Shown here: piece after piece, positions 40,765 to 52,900 of the stretch | Layout of the letters: every line of letters begins with the position of its first letter | How positions within the stretch are numbered: position 1 is the stretch's first letter | From: Pachyseris speciosa | Taxonomy: Eukaryota; Cnidaria; Anthozoa; Scleractinia; Pachyseridae | DNA: 64,000 nt | Direction: 5' to 3' | Assembly: GCA_016490735.1 (NCBI GenBank) | Contig: JAEMWC010001185.1 | Span: forward strand, 160,001 to 224,000 | Notes under the pieces: model-generated | What the model saw: only the letters and a program-made list of their open reading frames with translations | What the model was told of the DNA's origin: nothing | Database searches by the model: none | Translations under genes and position numbers: made by a program

Positions 40765-40789
40765 GGTTAGGTTTAGGTTAGGGCCATTC
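40765..40789 (+). repeat. Short telomere-like repeat
   Basis: TTAGGGTTAGG followed by TTTAGGTTAGGG, about four variants of the TTAGGG animal telomere unit, at the end of a 78-codon open frame. Could be chance or a healed break. Confidence 0.45.
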
Positions 40790-41019
40790 TAAGGTATCTT
40801 TTACCAGTAAAATCGTGTCTCTATAGATAGTATTTCAAGAAACGACCTGGCCTATAACTTTTTTATCACTAGTTTACAGTATAACATGTTTATTATATGA
40901 GCGGAATTTGTGGGTTCCTTTCTGATACGCTTGAGCAAGTCGGTAAAATCAAACACAATATTGACTGGTGGGGTAAAACTGTTCGGCGACGTGGACCACA
41001 GATCTTAATGCCCCGGCTA

Positions 41020-41483
41020 AGGGAAGATGTTTGTTTTGTTTCTCGCCCGAGGCCTTTTAATCGGCATAAAATCGAACAAATAACGGCTTATTCTCATCCT
41101 GAAATGTTTTATGAGAACCGTCTCCAACGAAACAAACTAATGGGCCATTACTGAGACTGAATCAGACGTCGGTAACTTCACTTTGCGACGAGCTACCAAC
41201 GTACACGTATAAGTCTGTAGCTAAAATCCTAAAGTGAGACCATTCAGATGAAAACTACTGAGCAGTATTTCGCCCGTCGTCTTGCTTATTATTCTGTAAT
41301 TATATAGTGTTGCTAAGTTTTGATTCGAACGAAAGCTACCGACTAGTACTTTCCTATACTGTTTATTATGCTCTACAAGATTTTTTAACGTTCGAGTCTG
41401 TAGCTAGGATCCCTGGGTGTTCCATTCAAATAAAGCTATACTGGACATTACTTTCCCGTGGTGCTATTTATTATGCTGTACTG
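41020..41483 (+). repeat. Long inverted repeat, left arm
   Basis: Complement of 43283-43703. The core 41055-41283 (from TTTTAATCGGCATAAAATCG to CGCCCGTCGTCTT) appears identical to the other arm base for base. Outside the core the arms differ by several insertions and deletions, all longer in this arm. The inner part is satellite-like. Confidence 0.85.
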
Positions 41484-42620
41484 TGAGATGCTACGTTTTA
41501 AGTCTTTGGATAACTGATATACGAAAGCTACTCGGTGAACATTACTTTCCCGAAGTGTCATTAATTATGATGTATAAGGTGGTTCTCAGCTTTGAGTCTT
41601 TGGCTGAAATTCTAAAATGTAACGAACTAAACAAAGCTACGGAGCAGTACTTTCCTTTGACATTTTGTCCATACGCTTTACAGGTCTATCCCGCGGGCAC
41701 CTACAAGTCCGGTGGAATGAAATTGCCTCTGAGTATGTACTCTCCTCTGGTCTGTGTGTCTATTGCGCCTTGCAAAACTGAGGTGCTTCCAAATTTTGAG
41801 TTTGTGGAGGAGTGCTGCCAAAATGACCTAGCTGAAAGCCACTGAGCAGTACTTTCCTGTGATACATTAAAAATATGTTAAAAACTGTGTAGCCAGTACC
41901 ATTGATGAAGATTTGTTCAAAGCTATTGGTCCTTTGGGCACTAATTTTTCAGATGAAACTCGGACGTTTCGGAACTGCCAGTGCCCTTTCATCACTTTCC
42001 TGTGGTGCTGTTTATTATGTGGTACAAAATAGTTCTGTCGTGAGTTACAACCCAAAAGCGTGGTAATTAACCGTGAAAGCTATCGCGCGGAAAGTTTTAT
42101 TACTTAGCTATAATGGCCTCAGAAAGCTTTTGACTTTATGCATCTGTAATAGATTAAATCTTAAGGTTCAGTCATGCATTATTGAAATGAAAGCCATGCA
42201 TGCAGTACTCTAATGCGGTGCTCTTTCTTATGCTGGACGAGTCGCATCTATTATACATAAACGTAATTTCCGACCTATTGAAAGCCTCTGAGCAGTACAA
42301 TGTGCAATGTCGTCCATGAACTTTTTTCAGAGACCGAATCTAAGGGTCTGATAGTTCAAATGAAAGTTCCCCAAAACCACTTTTCTGCAATGCTATTTGT
42401 GATACTCTACACTGATTTAGCTCTTAACCTTCGAGTGTATAAGAAATTTAACTCCTAAAGTTTAAAGATTTAATTTAAATTTTATGGCCATTACTGTTTT
42501 ATGGTGCTATTTATGTTCATAGCTGTGCAAAGGTGGTTTCTAACTATAGACTCCGCGAACAAAATTCTGAACTCTAACGATCGATTCCACCGAGCTGTTG
42601 GTCCCTGTGGCATTCGAACG
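41220..42620 (-). repeat. Diverged 106-bp satellite array, inverted orientation
   Basis: Roughly a dozen degenerate monomers of the satellite seen at 57.5 kb, on the minus strand: AAAGCTACTGAGCAGTACTT, TCCTGTGGTGCTGTTTATTATG and GAGTCTTTGGCTGAAATTCTAAA recur at about 100-bp steps. The 142-codon frame at 41417-41845 is translated satellite. Confidence 0.75.
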
Positions 42621-43191
42621 AAAAGGCAAGCCTATGGGGGGCCGGGCTTATGTTTTAGTTTTCCAAATAAGGCTTTGCACTCCAACTACTCCATAATCTA
42701 AACCTTTTGTTTGAGCCGAGCCCATCCTCAATGGCTTCGTATGAAGCTGTCCCCCTAGTCGAGTTCCCACAACTGTAGAAGGAGCAATGCTCTCGGTTCC
42801 ACAGATCCTCTTTCACGTTTACTACTAGCTAACGATGACATTAATTTCGATTATCTACAGCACTACACAGTCATAAAAGACTGAAATCGGCTACGATTGC
42901 GGTGCACTCAGCATTCTTTCAAAAACCTTACGTCGACGTTTGTTACAAGAACAGGAAAATTGTAGATAAAAATGCTTTTCCACCAACTAGAGTTTGTTAA
43001 AACGTACTCAACCACGGCTAAGTAATTTCATTGTCTAATCATTGCAAGACAATGGATATAAAGTGGTCTTTTATTATAAACTCCACAGCTATCAAACTAT
43101 GACTGGGACAAATCAATCCAGGACGTGAAGCTTTTGTTTTTCAAAAAGATTACAACAGTTTCTTATAGTAGTGGACAAAATGCTAAACTGT

Positions 43192-43482
43192 GACCAGTTC
43201 AAGTGAGATAGGACCAAGCAGTGCTTCACTAAGGAGTTTAAGATGATTATAACTCTCGAGTCCTGGCACAAAGTTTTTAATCCAGTACAGCATTCACGGG
43301 AAAGTAATGTCCAGTATAGCTTTATTTGAATATCCTCCTACAGACTCGAACGTTAATCTTGTAGAGCATAATAAACAGTATAGGAAAGTACTAGTCGGTA
43401 GCTTTCGTTCGAATCAAAACTTAGCAACACTATATAATTCAGAATAAGACGACGGGCGAAATACTGCTCAGTAGTTTTCATC
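43192..43482 (+). repeat. Diverged satellite monomers, plus orientation
   Basis: Two or three degenerate monomers (AGCATAATAAACAGTATAGG, ACTGCTCAGTAGTTTTCATC, CACTTTAGGATTTTAGCTACAG), overlapping the right arm of the long inverted repeat. A related unit, GACCAGTTCAA to GAAAGTTTTTAAT, occurs at 43192-43280 and again at 43782-43858. Confidence 0.7.
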
Positions 43483-43703
43483 TGAATGGTCTCACTTTAG
43501 GATTTTAGCTACAGACTTATACGTGTACGTTGGTAGCTCGTCGCAAAGTGAAGTTACCGACGTCTGATTCAGTCTCAGTAATGGCCCATTAGTTTGTTTC
43601 GTTGGAGACGGTTCTCATAAAACATTTCAGGATGAGAATAAGCCGTTATTTGTTCGATTTTATGCCGATTAAAAGCCTCGAGAAACAAACATCTTCCTTA
43701 GGG
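43283..43703 (-). repeat. Long inverted repeat, right arm
   Basis: Complement of 41020-41483, separated from it by about 1.8 kb. Shorter than the left arm because of at least four gaps (for example 13 bases near 43289 and 8 near the TCTTGCTTATTATTCTG segment). Confidence 0.85.
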
Positions 43704-43859
43704 GCAGCTTTTGTAAACAGTGACCGCTAAGGCAAATCCAGACGTGAGAGCGCGATCATTAAATGAAAGCTTTCCCGCGACCAGTTCAAATATATGAAAT
43801 AGGACGGAGCAGTAAAGATGAGTCTAACTTTCGATTCTTTGCGGAAAGTTTTTAATACT

Positions 43860-45100
43860 AAAGAATGACCATTCTAGATGCTACGCATATAAGAACGCAG
43901 GACCTGAGGTATCCAGTCTCAAGACAAGACCGACGGTGAGAAGCTAAACCAGCCAGAAAATAAAAATGCTTGTCTCAAGCAGTCACGTATCATAATATTT
44001 CCTAATTTAATAAAGAAGAAGCATTCCTAGCTAAATAGTTCATAACATTCCGAACGTTAAATTTTCGGAGGTTGCTCGACGGGGATCCTAAACTCTTTCG
44101 TTCGAATGTGCTAGCTTAAAGAGAGCAAGGCTATATCTCTGTGGGGAAACAATCCCGAGCCAAAACTTCCAAGTCGCTTTGACTACACATCCGTAGTGCC
44201 CAAATTAAACAAACTGATATCAGTCATTCAATTTGAAGTAAGTTTTAGTTAATAGACTGAGCAGACCTGTTAAAAAGAGAATAGAGAGGTAGGAGATCAT
44301 ACAGATTGAGGACACGACTGATACATTTGTGGTACGTAGAGAAGTAATCGCTTTAATAGCAATTCTAACAAGTTTAAGAAAATTGAATTTGAAGCTTAAA
44401 CATTTTTTTATAGATCAAAGGTAAGCTATTGAACAGCATTGGTCAAAGTTTCATTCAAAAGAGCAGATTTGAAAAATGAAATAAATTGTTGTTATTGTGG
44501 TTGCACTGCTACGCCGCGCCGGGTCAGCTGTCTCAAAGAAGTCACCATTTAATTCCCGCGGTCAAACGGCAGCGGTCTTGACCAAAACAAAATCGCGACT
44601 GGAAGAGAACGTTTCTCTCACGAACAAGTAATCAAACTTGCATAAACTAATCAACGAAGTTTAGGTCAAAGTTTCAATCAAAAGCGTACTGTTGACATAC
44701 AAGAGAAGGAATTGACAAAAAGAAGCTGCTGGAAAATCTATGACAAATTGTCAAAGAAATGTAAAATCTTAAAAGATTATGAATTGCTGGCATGGACTGA
44801 TTTACCTTTACAACGAATTGTTAGTAAAATGTAAAATCTAAATAGATTACGAAATAGTGGATTGACTTAACTTAATATGGGCAAGAAAACAAATAAGAAA
44901 AGGAGAAGGTTTTCAGTTAGTGCTTGTGCTCCTTTCACAAATAAGTAAAAGCAAAGATAAAAGCACCAACTGGTCGGATATACATTGCAAGTGCAGTTAC
45001 GTTTAATATACTTGCTCCATTTAATGCCCTCTCTTTATCAAAGCTAGAGGCAACACAACCTATTTTTTGTGCCATTTTAATAAACGAAAATAACTGTCTG
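43860..45100. other. Gene-poor stretch
   Basis: No recognised gene. Small local duplications: GGTCAAAGTTTCATTCAAAAG (44444) with GGTCAAAGTTTCAATCAAAAG (44663), and AAATGTAAAATCTTAAAAGATTA (44758) with AAATGTAAAATCTAAATAGATTA (44827). Confidence 0.4.
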
Positions 45101-45217
45101 GGCGCAGTTGCTCGAAGCATGGTTAACGCTAATCGGGGTTAAATACCATGACAACCTATAGGTTTTAATACATCTTAACCAATGGTTAGCGCTAATCATG
45201 CTTCGAACAACTCGGCC
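45101..45217. mobile_element. 117-bp MITE, CGAAGCATG-containing inverted ends
   Basis: Left GGCGCAGTTGCTCGAAGCAT (GGTTAACGCTAATC next) pairs with right GGTTAGCGCTAATCATGCTTCGAACAACTCGGCC, with a few mismatches. Non-coding. Confidence 0.65.
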
Positions 45218-45229
45218 GTGGGAAATACC

Positions 45230-47739
45230 CTGCTAACACAACAACAACAACATACGTTTCAGTATTGAGGCTCCCTAGAAGGGCTTTTCAGCCACAATAT
45301 AAATTGAAAGGCAAAGGTGATGAAAATTAATAAGTGATCAAATTACGAAGAAATGCGATGAACTAAGATGCTATAACCTAATCAATGCTAATGAAACTAC
45401 TAACTAAAAGATGTTTTGATATCATTTTTTTTAAAGTCGTCATTGATTGGGTATCTTTGATGTAGTCAGGTAGAGAGAATAAGTATTTGAGAAATACTCT
45501 ATTAGTGCACACCTGATGTTCCTGAAAAAAAAAAAGGTGCTGAAATTGACTATAGTTTCGGGTCCACGCTATGAGAAATTACAACCACTTAATATTTTAG
45601 AGCATTTCAGAAAAAAGTTCTTTATCTGACATTTTGGAGAGTTGTGAATGAGCCACACTAGAATTCTCGAGAGATTGCTACCTTAAACTGTTATCAGTGT
45701 TATAAGTGGTTATACAACCAATCATCAGCAAAAGCATATCCCGGATTGCCCTGGGACCATATTTAGACTTTTAATCACAACACTTTGAGACAACGTCCAG
45801 TTTCCCATTTCTTAGAACTTCTGTATAGCGTGGAATTTTAGGAAATTTTCGTTTCCTCCAAAAACAGAGTAAAACAATTTAGATTCAAGCTAACTACTGT
45901 AAAGGGCGGGTTGTTTTTGTTGTTGTTGTTTTTATATCCAAATCGCGAGATGGAATTGCTCCAATCCTCAAATGGAGCCATTCTCAAATCTTACTCACGA
46001 CTCCTATATATACAACTTTTTTGAAGCCGTACAGTTACAAATCAAGAACGCTAATATTGGGAATTAACTGAACTGCAGTAGCTCGGAGTTGTTTTAACTT
46101 TGAAAATTACCGTTTGTAGTTTTCGAAAACAATGGTAGAAATACCTTTCCCAACCACATTTCACGCCCAAAGAACTTGAATGGTAACGCGCCAACGGTCA
46201 CTAGCACATAAACTGAGACCTACAAGGACCAAATCTCTATTGGCTCCGCCACATCTCTGTTGCTTTTTTCAAAACATTGACAAATTCTTTGAATGGCCAT
46301 GGACTGCAGTTAAATCGCTTTATTCATTCGACCCACGTGAAGGGCTCTTGACTTCGTTTAGAATTCGGATTAGTTCATTTCGTTCAGAGTTGTGTTTACT
46401 GTGAATAAACAGATGTGGATTAAATTTATTGATGGCATTGAATGAACGCAGAAGCCCATGCTGAATAATGGAAATAATAACATTTCGACTACATTTTCAT
46501 GCGGCTGAAAGGGTGATATACGGTGTGCTTTATGTATCTTGACATCTAGATCCCCGCCTAGTGGAGTTAAAATTTCAGGGCTAAACTGTGACTTCATTTC
46601 TGAAGTAGCGTAAGCCTTACCAAGTTACTCTTAATGACTATTATTTACTCCAATGAAACAGGCTAATAGCTACGGTAAGTTCAGTAACTCAGAATCATTT
46701 TAAGTGACCCTCACCGTTCGTAGTTGATTTATTTTAAGACTACTGTGTGTTGTCAAGTTTCAGAGAGGAAACCTGACTGAGCTGAGAGACTAAGTGCTAT
46801 TAAAAGGTAGGACATATGAGCGATTGTTAATCATTCCAGCGGATATGCTTATGAAGAAGCACCCTTCTTTACTGCAAACAAAAGCGCGCATACCTATGCC
46901 AAGCAGCTAGTATTGAGCGTCATAAAAGATCATTAATTTTTCTAACCTGCGAAGCAGGCAATGTGGAGGAATATAGACTGGTCCTCTTAGCTCCAACTAC
47001 GCAGGGTAGGATTCTTGCGGAGTAATGAGAGACTAACATCAAAACGAGTGGAATTGCAAAGACTTGAGGCCTTTCCGAGAAATTGAAAGCATTTCCAAAA
47101 ACCAGCATATGTTACGCAAATAACCTCTCAACTTTTCCATCTGTCGACGTCACCAGATTTTTGTCCTTCCGGTATGAAAGAGGACCCACTTTGGAAGATC
47201 CGGAAATGCCAGTTTCCAAGAAAAATGCGACTCATTCGGGACTTTTTCAAGGGGGCCGCGCGAGATTTGAAATGCACTAATGAGATAAGACACTCGCACA
47301 AAAGAGAAATTGGCGTAGAAGCGACTACCGGCGCATATTTTAGTCGCATTTTGGAGCTACCTTTGGCGCTTTCAATGAGTTAGCATATGGCTTTTGTAAA
47401 TGAGACGTCACTAAAGGGATCTAGACTTTTTCCGGGCTTTTTCAAGCAATGGAAGTGGTTGGAAATCGTAGTTGAAGTAGGCCTATTTTGGGACTTTTGC
47501 AGTATAAGGAAATTATTCATAGTCGAATTTTTTCGTAGCAAGTCGCTCTTGTTAAGAGTTAGCATATGGCTTTGTTTTCTTGTTACTTAAAGAAGCTCCC
47601 TGCTAATTTTCAGATGAAAAGAATGATTCAAAATGGTTGGAAATCTCAACTTTGAATCTTTCCTACTGACCTGGTAGGCTTGTTGCTGCCCAGCACTTGC
47701 ATGACAATAGTTCGGGCTTGCTTTGAAATTCCCGCTAGA
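45230..47739. other. Gene-poor stretch
   Basis: No recognised gene or bounded repeat. GAGTTAGCATATGGCTTT occurs twice (about 47380 and 47557), the second time as AGAGTTAGCATATGGCTTTG. Confidence 0.4.
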
Positions 47740-47749
47740 GTTTCACTTC

Positions 47750-47795
<46 letters not shown>

Positions 47796-47798
47796 TTC
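47740..47798 (+). mobile_element. Second Penelope-type fragment, 59 bp
   Basis: GTTTCACTTCCCCACCGACG to AATCCCCTTTATTC is the complement of 23901-23959 with a single 1-base indel. The adjoining hammerhead part is absent, so this copy is truncated. Confidence 0.75.
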
Positions 47799-47799
47799 A

Positions 47800-49330
47800 T
47801 GACTAAGCCTCCGTTAACAATAGGACATGCCGCAGCAATTGCTTGGGTCGGTATTTGGAACTGAGCGATCCCGAGCGATCATAAATACCATCCAATAACG
47901 ATGTGTAAAAGCCGGACTCGTATCTTGCACGCTTTGACATGTTGCTCTAAACTGGTCTCAAACAACTGAATACAGTGTTTGGATTAAAACGTTTATAATG
48001 CTTTCATCATTAAAACCATAACCGTAATCCAAATTTGAATAATTATCTCACACAAACAATGTTCACTCAGGCGTAAGACGCGTTGCCTGCTTGCGGTGAC
48101 AATCTTAGGATTTCATCGTTTTACGTCCGCGATCAACGTATCGACAATCTGAAAGGATATAATGAAAGACTCCGTCTATAACTAAACAGCTTTCACCAGT
48201 TGAGTTTTCAAAATCGAAACCATAAAATACGCGCGAGTGTTCCGCACATCGTACTTACTATTTGGCAACGCTTTATAAAAAGGAAGATTGTTTTTCAAGT
48301 AATTTTTGGCTATCGCGCTCAGACCATTCCAAGTATAACGTGTCAAAAAAGAAGAAGAAGAAGAAGAAGAAGATAATCTGGTTGCACACGAATTTGTCGA
48401 CAATACACTTTGTAAAGAGCGCGGCCGCCTTTATTAGGACGCCACTCTTTACTATATCACACCTTGAGAATTACTTCGCACATCAAACCCTTTATTGACG
48501 GCCACCGATTCTTTCACGAGAGAAGTCGGTTTTCCGAAAACTTAATCTCTTCAATAATTATTCCGCGCATCGAGATAGTAGACACTGTAAGTAAATGTCG
48601 CTAAAGACAATAGCATTCTGGGCGATGAGGCATTTTCCTTTGGGGGAAATGTTCAAAGTTGTTTTGCTTTCGCTTTCTGGGAAGGGCGCTTTTGGTCTGA
48701 TCGCAAGCCATTACCATAGCCAATTCTGATGACATTAAGCAAGGGATTTTGGCAACAACCGCAACAGCAGGACTAGCGAGGTCAGTAGTATTCTTTCTTC
48801 TGGAGTTCAAAACAAGCAAAAGAGTTCCCTTCATCATTTTGATTTAAGGCGCGTAAGAGGGGCGGGAAGGCGGTATCTCAAGGTATTGAGGGGCGTGAAA
48901 CGCGTGAATTAATAAGACAAATAATTTCCTGGGGTATTCAAACTGAAGGAAATGTGAAACAATAGATTAGACAAAATTTGGTTTCATGGTTTTATCCCCT
49001 GAAATTAAGCATTTCTTTTTTATCCTGTTTATTTCAATTTCGGAGCGACCAAAATTCTTCGCCGTTCCTTCCCGACAGTAAACAAAATTCTCAGGTTCGA
49101 GTAGGTCATAGTGTTTATCATAGTCTGTTTTGTTATCTCGACCGCGCCAAGTTGGTGATAGCAAGTTTGGACCTTAAACTTTTAACTCAGTATGGAGTCA
49201 GGAAACTCTTCGATCGCAATGAATCGGTTGTTTTTGTTTTCTTTTGTATTGTTTTGTTTTTCTGACTGTTCACTGAGGGTTGACCGGATGCAAAGTATGC
49301 AAACCATTTATTAACCACCTGTACAAGTTT
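47800..49330. other. Gene-poor stretch with (GAA)n
   Basis: A (GAA)n microsatellite lies at 48351-48373. Otherwise no gene or repeat recognised. Confidence 0.45.
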
Positions 49331-49920
49331 TTGTAAATTTAAACTGGAATTTGGCTCAGATGGAAACATGTTAAAATCCTCATTTACGGTCTCAAGAGCT
49401 AAGTTTATCGGCGTTTCTCAGTTCCTTTCGGTTTCAGTGGAAAAATGACCTATAAAGGAAACCTCTGGCGATTCTGTTGTATTCAAACTTTGGGTTAGCC
49501 TGAGGGGTTGCGGAATTGGGCAGTAGCCCTTCAAAAGTCCCGAATTTATTTAACCATAACAGGCCCTGGGAGGCCATGCTGTTAGCCTTGCCAATTTGAG
49601 CCATTTGTCATATTGAAATTACCACGTGAAGCTATTTTGTAAATCTAAACTGGAATTTGGGTCAGATGGAAACATCTTCAAAACTCCATTTATGGTCTCA
49701 AGATTTCACGTTTTTCTGCATCTCTCAGCTCAGTTCCTGCTTTGAAACTTAAGGGAAACGTTTGGCCATTCTGTTGTGTTAGATCTTTGGTTAGCCTGGG
49801 GGGCTGCAGAATAGGGTGGCCTTTCAAAAGTCGATCCCGAATTTGTTTCACCACAACACGCCCTAGGAGGCCATTTTGTTATCCTTCTTTGACAATTTGA
49901 GCCACCACATGTAGTACACC
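49331..49920. repeat. Tandem duplication, about 307-bp period
   Basis: Copy 1 (49331-49637) and copy 2 (49638-49920) share AAACTGGAATTTGG, CAGATGGAAACAT, GGTTAGCCTG, CTTTCAAAAGTC and GGAGGCCAT in the same order. Moderately diverged, non-coding. Confidence 0.75.
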
Positions 49921-52900
49921 ACAGACCCAGTTGTTATCGTGAAATTACGTAAGTTCACTAAAGCGTTCGGCGTATCCGCAAAGCGCAAGGGAAGCACTCG
50001 GAAAATCAACGAATCGAACTAAGCGTGTCGCTAAGAGACAAATGTGCGGTGGATAGAAACCTCGGCACGTCTCAGTCCTCATAGAGTCGGGGAAGCCTGT
50101 TAAAGCGTGTCAGAGTTGTTTTCGTTAACTTTCGGGGGTACTGATACATGCAGCTTAGGGCATCTAAAGAGACCACCGTCATAGTTACTATCCTTGTAGG
50201 GTTAAGCCAGACAAATATAACGGGATATGTCACTGAGGGGTTTAACCCCCTGTCCAGTTAAAAGGTGGAAATATACTCGATTCGTGCTGATAAACAAGGT
50301 TCTGGTGCCCTAAGGGGTTCGTTTCAAAATTTCTGACAACAGGGACAGCGAGCCGAAGGCATTCGCTGAATGAGTCACTACTTTTTGTATCATCTCAAAA
50401 AGTTGATACAGGCGAAATATGATGAACGCCTATAAAGGCAACAGACTTGCCTGATGAGATTGGAAGGATTAACCTAGATTAACTGAAACTGTTAACGAAC
50501 GATGAATAAATTATTCGGCATTCCGTTTACAATTTTTTTTTTTACAAATTTCAGGAAACGCAGTTTTGCTCAGACTCTGATTACTCTTTACGTAGCTTAC
50601 ATTAGAGATGCAAATATCATGGCCCCTTTCCAGGATTTTAGACATTTGATCAATCACTTGGCTGGGCAAAACGCAAACAGTGCTCTAAGTCCAAGTGTTT
50701 ATTTTTGCCATGATTAGCGCGAAAGATTTAATTCGACATTCGTCACCTCATGAATAAATAACGTATCAAGATAAAGGGACTCTTTTTTATTATGGAAAAC
50801 GCTGGCCAAGCTTGTCATTTGAGATGGCTATGACGCGCGCGAAAAGTTGCCAACTACGCGCCACCAACACGCAATTCTTTATTGTTACTAGCTTTTTTCG
50901 CTCCGTGAGAGAAAGCACTAGTGTTTTTGCTTCGTCAGAAAGAGCTACCGCTTTTAAGCCGGAGAAAATTATTTCTAACGATGACAATTTGACTGTGGGC
51001 CTCTTAAAATCGGAAATTTCACAGCGGAAACCATTGATTGTGACTCAATGTAACATGACGTTTCGGGGAACCCATGACGTAAGTATTTGTTTTGAATGAC
51101 GTAAGGTCAGTGACAAGGACACGGACGAAAGTCTGTTTTGCTAATGTTACTCTCATGGACGAAGGTTGTAAACGTCAATTTCGCAACTACGGCAGTCATG
51201 GTTGTTTCAGAAACGCAGAAATACATGGACTTCAGACCTTTTCTGTGAGTATTAAGACATTTTTCTTTACATCTTTAAGCTTACGGTATATAATGGAAAC
51301 CGCACGTTATCGTTTCGCGAATCCATCTCAAACAACTACTTCATGAACTTCCTCGCGAATGCTAGCCTGCGAACGCGTTCGGCGACCCAAAGAAATAATG
51401 TTCACGGAAGCTTTTTACAGCCTTAAATTTTCAACTTTGAAACGCAAAAAGTATAATGAAATCATGCATTTTTCAGACTAGATAAAAGATGGGCTTGCGA
51501 CGATCTGAGATGAAAATTTATTTTCTGTTGGAAGAATTGTCACATATATTATGTAAGATACATTTTTTTCCTTGATCGAAAAGGAAAAGGAATGATTTAA
51601 GACAATCTTTCTTGCAATTTTTTGGTAATTTCTGTACGTCGAGATGTTTGCTTCGATAGAATGGCAGTCTATTCTATATTTTCACTATAGCAAACCATGT
51701 CAGCCAGATACAATATCCCGAACTCTTGAAGATTACAGCTTCCTAATCATATGCAGACACTGTGAGCTGCTGCCAACTCAATTAAACTCAGTATGAAAAG
51801 AATAAACTAAAAAAATTTTTTTTGTTGTTTTGATTTCCCGCACGTAGATGAATACCATCGACCACAATATTGTGATGGTGGTTTATATTTTATTGTTTTG
51901 AAGGGCAATATTTATCGATTCTCTAGCTATCGGCTGCGAAACGAATTCATGTGACGAAGGACGCATGGCCAGAACATTTCGCAATTTACGGATGGATGCG
52001 ATAGATAATGATGGTTTAGTCCAAAAAAAATATAAATTTGCATTCTATCTGGCAAAGAAAAAATTATTTCGTGAATCGGATATAAGCTTTCAATTTAATC
52101 GTTTTGTTACTGTTACGTACTTGCATATCTCATCGGAAAACTGTCTAAACGTTTGCGATGAAATACGTAAAGCTAACGGCAAATTTAATCATAGCTTTGG
52201 GCTCCCTGCCCTGCAGGATGAGCTCTAAACTGTAGTTTGTCATTCAAAATTAATTTGACAGGGTTAAATTATTCTTCTGGTTTCAATTTTATTCAGTCTG
52301 GAAAAGTAATTGACTGCAAGTAGAAGGGCTATTTGTAAAATCCTATTATTATTATTATTATTTATTTATTTTTTTCAATTTTGTTCACCCAGTCGCAATA
52401 TCTCTTTGGCTCGATTTATTCAAACACACATCACGTACATCAATTATTTTTAAGTTCTATTATTTCAAATATTATTTTTTTGTGAGTTATGATAAGTAAA
52501 CTGGAGTCCAATATGATAACAACAAAATAAAATTTTGCACGTTAGTTTTCTTGTGTGTTATGAACTCGTGTCTTGAAAAACAGACATAATCAACGAGGAT
52601 ACTAAACCTTTTTAAAACAGACCGGTTTTCCACGAACCGTTTCTCTTAAATGTTCTTTCTTATTCTTCCTCGCTTCAGTTTTAACTCTTTCAGTTTTCTA
52701 TCTTTCTTTTTCTCAATCAGGCGAATACACTGATATTCAAACATAAATACCCGTTTGTTTGTCTTCTTGGAAATCTCCCGCTATATAAAAAAAAACCTTT
52801 AATGCATGGTTAATATTTTATCATAATCCTCCGGGGCGAGCGAACGTGCAAGCGGTCAGTAGCCGACCAATGGGCATCGAGAATATAAAGCTCTTCTTAC

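Noticed and set aside
40556..40792. Possible internal exon after acceptor TTTTATTTAG (LKISQLESLEDKTK...)
   Set aside because: No donor in frame, no homologue recognised, and the frame ends in telomere-like repeats.
41417..41845. 142-codon open frame
   Set aside because: The peptide is a translation of degenerate satellite monomers, with periodic repeated phrases.
50790..51346. Overlapping frames on both strands in a GC-richer patch
   Set aside because: No homology recognised and no consistent splice sites; could be regulatory, but nothing shows it.
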